A stretch of DNA of 64,000 nucleotides, taken from the NCBI GenBank assembly GCA_035496935.1, contig DATJED010000023.1, positions 518,724 through 582,723 on the forward strand. The letters run 5' to 3'. The stretch comes from Pseudopedobacter sp035496935 (lineage in GTDB: Bacteria > Bacteroidota > Bacteroidia > Sphingobacteriales > Sphingobacteriaceae). The notes below the pieces were generated by a model. That model saw only the letters and a program-made list of their open reading frames with translations, ran no database searches and was not told where the DNA came from. This document shows positions 63,001 through 64,000 of this stretch, piece by piece (positions within the stretch are counted from its first letter, which is position 1; each line of letters opens with the position of its first letter). Position numbers and translations under genes: made by a program.

Positions 63001-63457
63001 AAACAATCTCCATTTTATTTAACAGAAAAGCCGACGACTCGTTTCCGTTATTGTAATCGTACCGGTAACTGCGGTGGTATTCTCGCCAACCTTGGTAATT
63101 CAACAGCATCCTGCCTTCTCGTTTTAATACGTTGCTGGCATCGTAAAATTTAAAAATGAGCGTATCTGTACTTACTGCTGTGCTGTAAATAAAAAATTGT
63201 GCAGAACTTGATTGGTAATTAAATGTTTCTGATGAGGGAATATTTAAAGAGGAAGCTGTAAGTATAGATGAAGATTGCGGTGTCCATTTTAAAGCTTTTG
63301 CCCCTCCTTTTAAGTGGCTATTGCTTAAAGAAATTTGACTGCTATTGCTTGCCGTCCAGTTCGCAGGAATTGCTGAGTTAAAATCGACAAACCGCTGTTG
63401 CGCCGACACAGAAACTGTTTCCGAAAGAAGAAAAACTACAAATAAAAGTTTCTTCAT
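60029..63457 (-). CDS. Polysaccharide lyase family 8 (chondroitin ABC/hyaluronate lyase-like) with T9SS sorting domain
   Basis: The 1142 residues begin with a signal peptide (VSAQQ), then a lyase N-terminal jelly-roll domain (about 20-180: ISLSNSHLKGGAKALKWTP), an alpha-helical toroid (about 190-490) and super-sandwich (about 500-920). Active-site residues by motif are H433 and Y440 (DGTAFHHNSQHISY, spacing as in Proteus chondroitinase ABC) and R493 (SASGRGPF). A fibronectin-like module (about 970-1065) and T9SS type A sorting domain (SKLYPNPVKDK to the end) follow. It cleaves chondroitin, dermatan or hyaluronan by beta-elimination, giving unsaturated disaccharides for GH88. It probably acts at the cell surface. 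Confidence 0.92.
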   Translation of the reverse strand: MKKLLFVVFLLSETVSVSAQQRFVDFNSAIPANWTASNSSQISLSNSHLKGGAKALKWTPQSSSILTASSLNIPSSETFNYQSSSAQFFIYSTAVSTDTLIFKFYDASNVLKREGRMLLNYQGWREYHRSYRYDYNNGNESSAFLLNKMEIVYKPSTSTNHTIYFDEMTFVGNTDARNPGPHMALDMQHFALTSAYTKSYFSFNHQADIPLLTASSAEISAIQTLKNTYKRNLATVSSTDLTNAKNFVNNCAIVRNTDGSIKGRGIATIYNVDTLTQLSAYCSALARAYGKNNDADALNKLNLFVEYLLDQGLAEGARVTMPYNDYTASRTFPVGFLEALPYLSSITVKAEVLKMLKWSNEFNTIYNSNPTPGLETDFLHVKSNFLLELALLGDTDEEIARDLKSFSRYLEQFTYIGEGARDGIKIDGTAFHHNSQHISYMYAFGTWISRAFELKGTPFKISSLAYQNMGFAIKTLFLETSKGAIYPHSASGRGPFPSAVPVSSTDFDKLIQVGGDLIGQNIEPELAKFYNYIFNTNRYAVASINLDGYYQLNYGQTGIMHKNNWTAVSRGFTDKMFGAEIYAGANRYGRYQSYGALEVLYDGSLTATGYINGGAGWDWNMMPGTTSVNQSYQDLKPLISGTASEYQSSAFAGALADGNNGVFGMDFVQNAGNKYATSNLKFRKSVFTFDSIMVCLGSNISASNTSDPVITTLFQAVNTSTNPSIYINSLTATSGAYNQSISTATNGVWLVNGQTTGFYIPKGNSTLQVFRGTQTTPLQSTDNITTTATANASKAWITHGTNPSEANYQFVVVPGIMPQRMSALALKIDNQEVYQVLKQTDAVHAVKFIPQNVIAYSCFLPQPAINTGLVKGISGNALLTVKESGDSLIVKIANPDLNTVDDTESKWRSSVSNTTLSLIGNWNVAENFANAGITSQDNLLEANFALKDGLAQTLVLVKNDSLPITLTSFTATNSTEFIALKWQTKSESNTAYFNIYRSLDGEDFEEITHLKAAGISSEALNYEVKDADYPKGAPIIYYKLETTDLNGKVSYSKVIAVDVALQDNTSKLYPNPVKDKITLAYYSPKPQTVRFQLINAEGKLVHIQNQLVQPGINQIGFETSMLANGMYLIKWENNTEKFIKLN

Positions 63458-64000
63458 AAAAATTGGAGTTTAAAATTGGTTTTTCCGTTGTAACGGATGT
63501 AACGAATTTGACTAATTAAAGCCTGCTGGCGGGGATATTAATTCGTTTAATTGAGGGTAAATATTGGTTTAGGTACCATTGGAGGGATAAATAAGCTTCT
63601 GAGAGTTTTGAAATTGAAAAGCAAAAAAAGTTTTGGCTTATTTATTACCAGCTGGCCGCACTCACTATGGTTAAGTTAGAGAGTCAGCGTCATGTGGATC
63701 CGCCGGGTGGCGGAGAAATATCTCCCCACTCGTTTAAGTGTTCCTTTTTCAGGACCACTTAAATGCTTTATGAAAGCCAGGGCTCCGTCCGGATTTTTTT
63801 ACACTCCCGCACCTTTTGTATTTTTAACAATTCTGATTTATGTTAAAAATTATTAATACTAACCCGTAGTGCATTATCAAACTAAGTTAACTTTAATGTT
63901 GTTGATGTTTCTACCAAAGACAAATTTATTGAGATACTGAATAGTTGTCAATGCGGTAATCTTGGTAAGTATTCTGTTTTTATAACCAATAAAAGTCTTG
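63458..64000. other. Noncoding, hairpin-rich region at the right edge
   Basis: About 540 bp upstream of the PL8 gene with no supported gene. It includes the REP-like hairpins at 63699-63763 and the AT-rich leader of the lyase gene. One frame from 63670 encodes MVKLESQRHVDPPGGGEISP and a few more residues, but it coincides exactly with the hairpins and is more likely structural sequence. Confidence 0.5.
63699..63763. repeat. Cluster of three hairpins, REP-like
   Basis: TCCGCC-GGGT-GGCGGA (63699-63714), GGAGA-AATA-TCTCC (63712-63725, sharing bases with the first) and TTTAAGTG ... CACTTAAA (63733-63763, with an inner TCCT/AGGA). Adjacent GC-rich hairpins in an AT-rich genome are typical of REP elements. 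Confidence 0.65.

Noticed and set aside
63670..63768. Short plus-strand gene encoding MVKLESQRHVDPPGGG...
   Set aside because: It coincides exactly with three hairpins and lacks a promoter, so repeat DNA explains it better.

Overview
The window is a low-GC chromosomal segment from a member of the Bacteroidota, most likely a Sphingobacteriaceae close to Pedobacter. The evidence is the SusC/SusD pair, type IX secretion (T9SS) C-terminal domains, DUF4249, DUF4290, DUF2911 and DUF5017 proteins, promoters with the Bacteroidota -7 box TAnnTTTG instead of sigma70 boxes, and few Shine-Dalgarno sequences. The species call is inference. The sequence shows only the phylum-level signatures.

Region 1 (1-23.5 kb) is ordinary core chromosome. 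It starts inside a TonB-receptor-type barrel gene, followed by dps, an NfeD-type membrane protease, a DUF4905-like/LysM-RlpA/uridine kinase operon, DUF4290, murA (with Asp in place of the active-site Cys), DUF2911, a TonB receptor plus DUF4249 lipoprotein pair, cydAB, a CDF transporter/NUDIX/bioA operon, an aspartate aminotransferase, a PAS sensor kinase and PEP carboxylase.

Region 2 (about 23.6-39.2 kb) is an integrated element at the 3' end of tRNA-Ser(TGA). A 22-bp copy of the tRNA 3' end (23600-23621) recurs at 39170-39191, and the tRNA terminator is duplicated at exactly the same spacing. A tyrosine recombinase lies just inside the tRNA end. The cargo is a hipBA toxin-antitoxin pair with a perfect operator, a decayed HTH plus nucleotidyltransferase (AbiE-like) pair with its own 16-bp inverted-repeat operator, a TolC/adaptor/RND/response-regulator/sensor-kinase operon, an HD hydrolase, a half-size EamA transporter, two PAP2 phosphatases and a frameshifted PepSY-like gene. 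I see no relaxase or conjugation genes, so it is probably a non-autonomous island.

Region 3 (39.5-46.9 kb), immediately beyond the right end of the island, holds the most unusual gene set in the window. It is a minus-strand five-gene operon: a GNAT/autoinducer-synthase-like protein, an Rv1355c-type ThiF-nitroreductase fusion, a 7TM-DISM histidine kinase, a receiver-histidine kinase and a lone receiver. A further lone receiver converges on it with a 4-bp overlap. A perfect 12-bp inverted repeat lies upstream of the first gene. The layout suggests a small-molecule synthesis and sensing circuit, which is inference.

Region 4 (47-63.5 kb) is a polysaccharide utilisation locus: GH20, GH3, GH88, a DUF5017 lipoprotein, SusD, SusC, a T9SS-sorted protein of unknown function and a T9SS-sorted PL8 lyase. 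Lyase plus GH88 unsaturated-uronyl hydrolase plus GH20 hexosaminidase points to a glycosaminoglycan such as chondroitin or hyaluronan. No sulfatase or regulator is present in the visible part. The last 540 bases carry hairpin-rich, REP-like sequence and no convincing gene.
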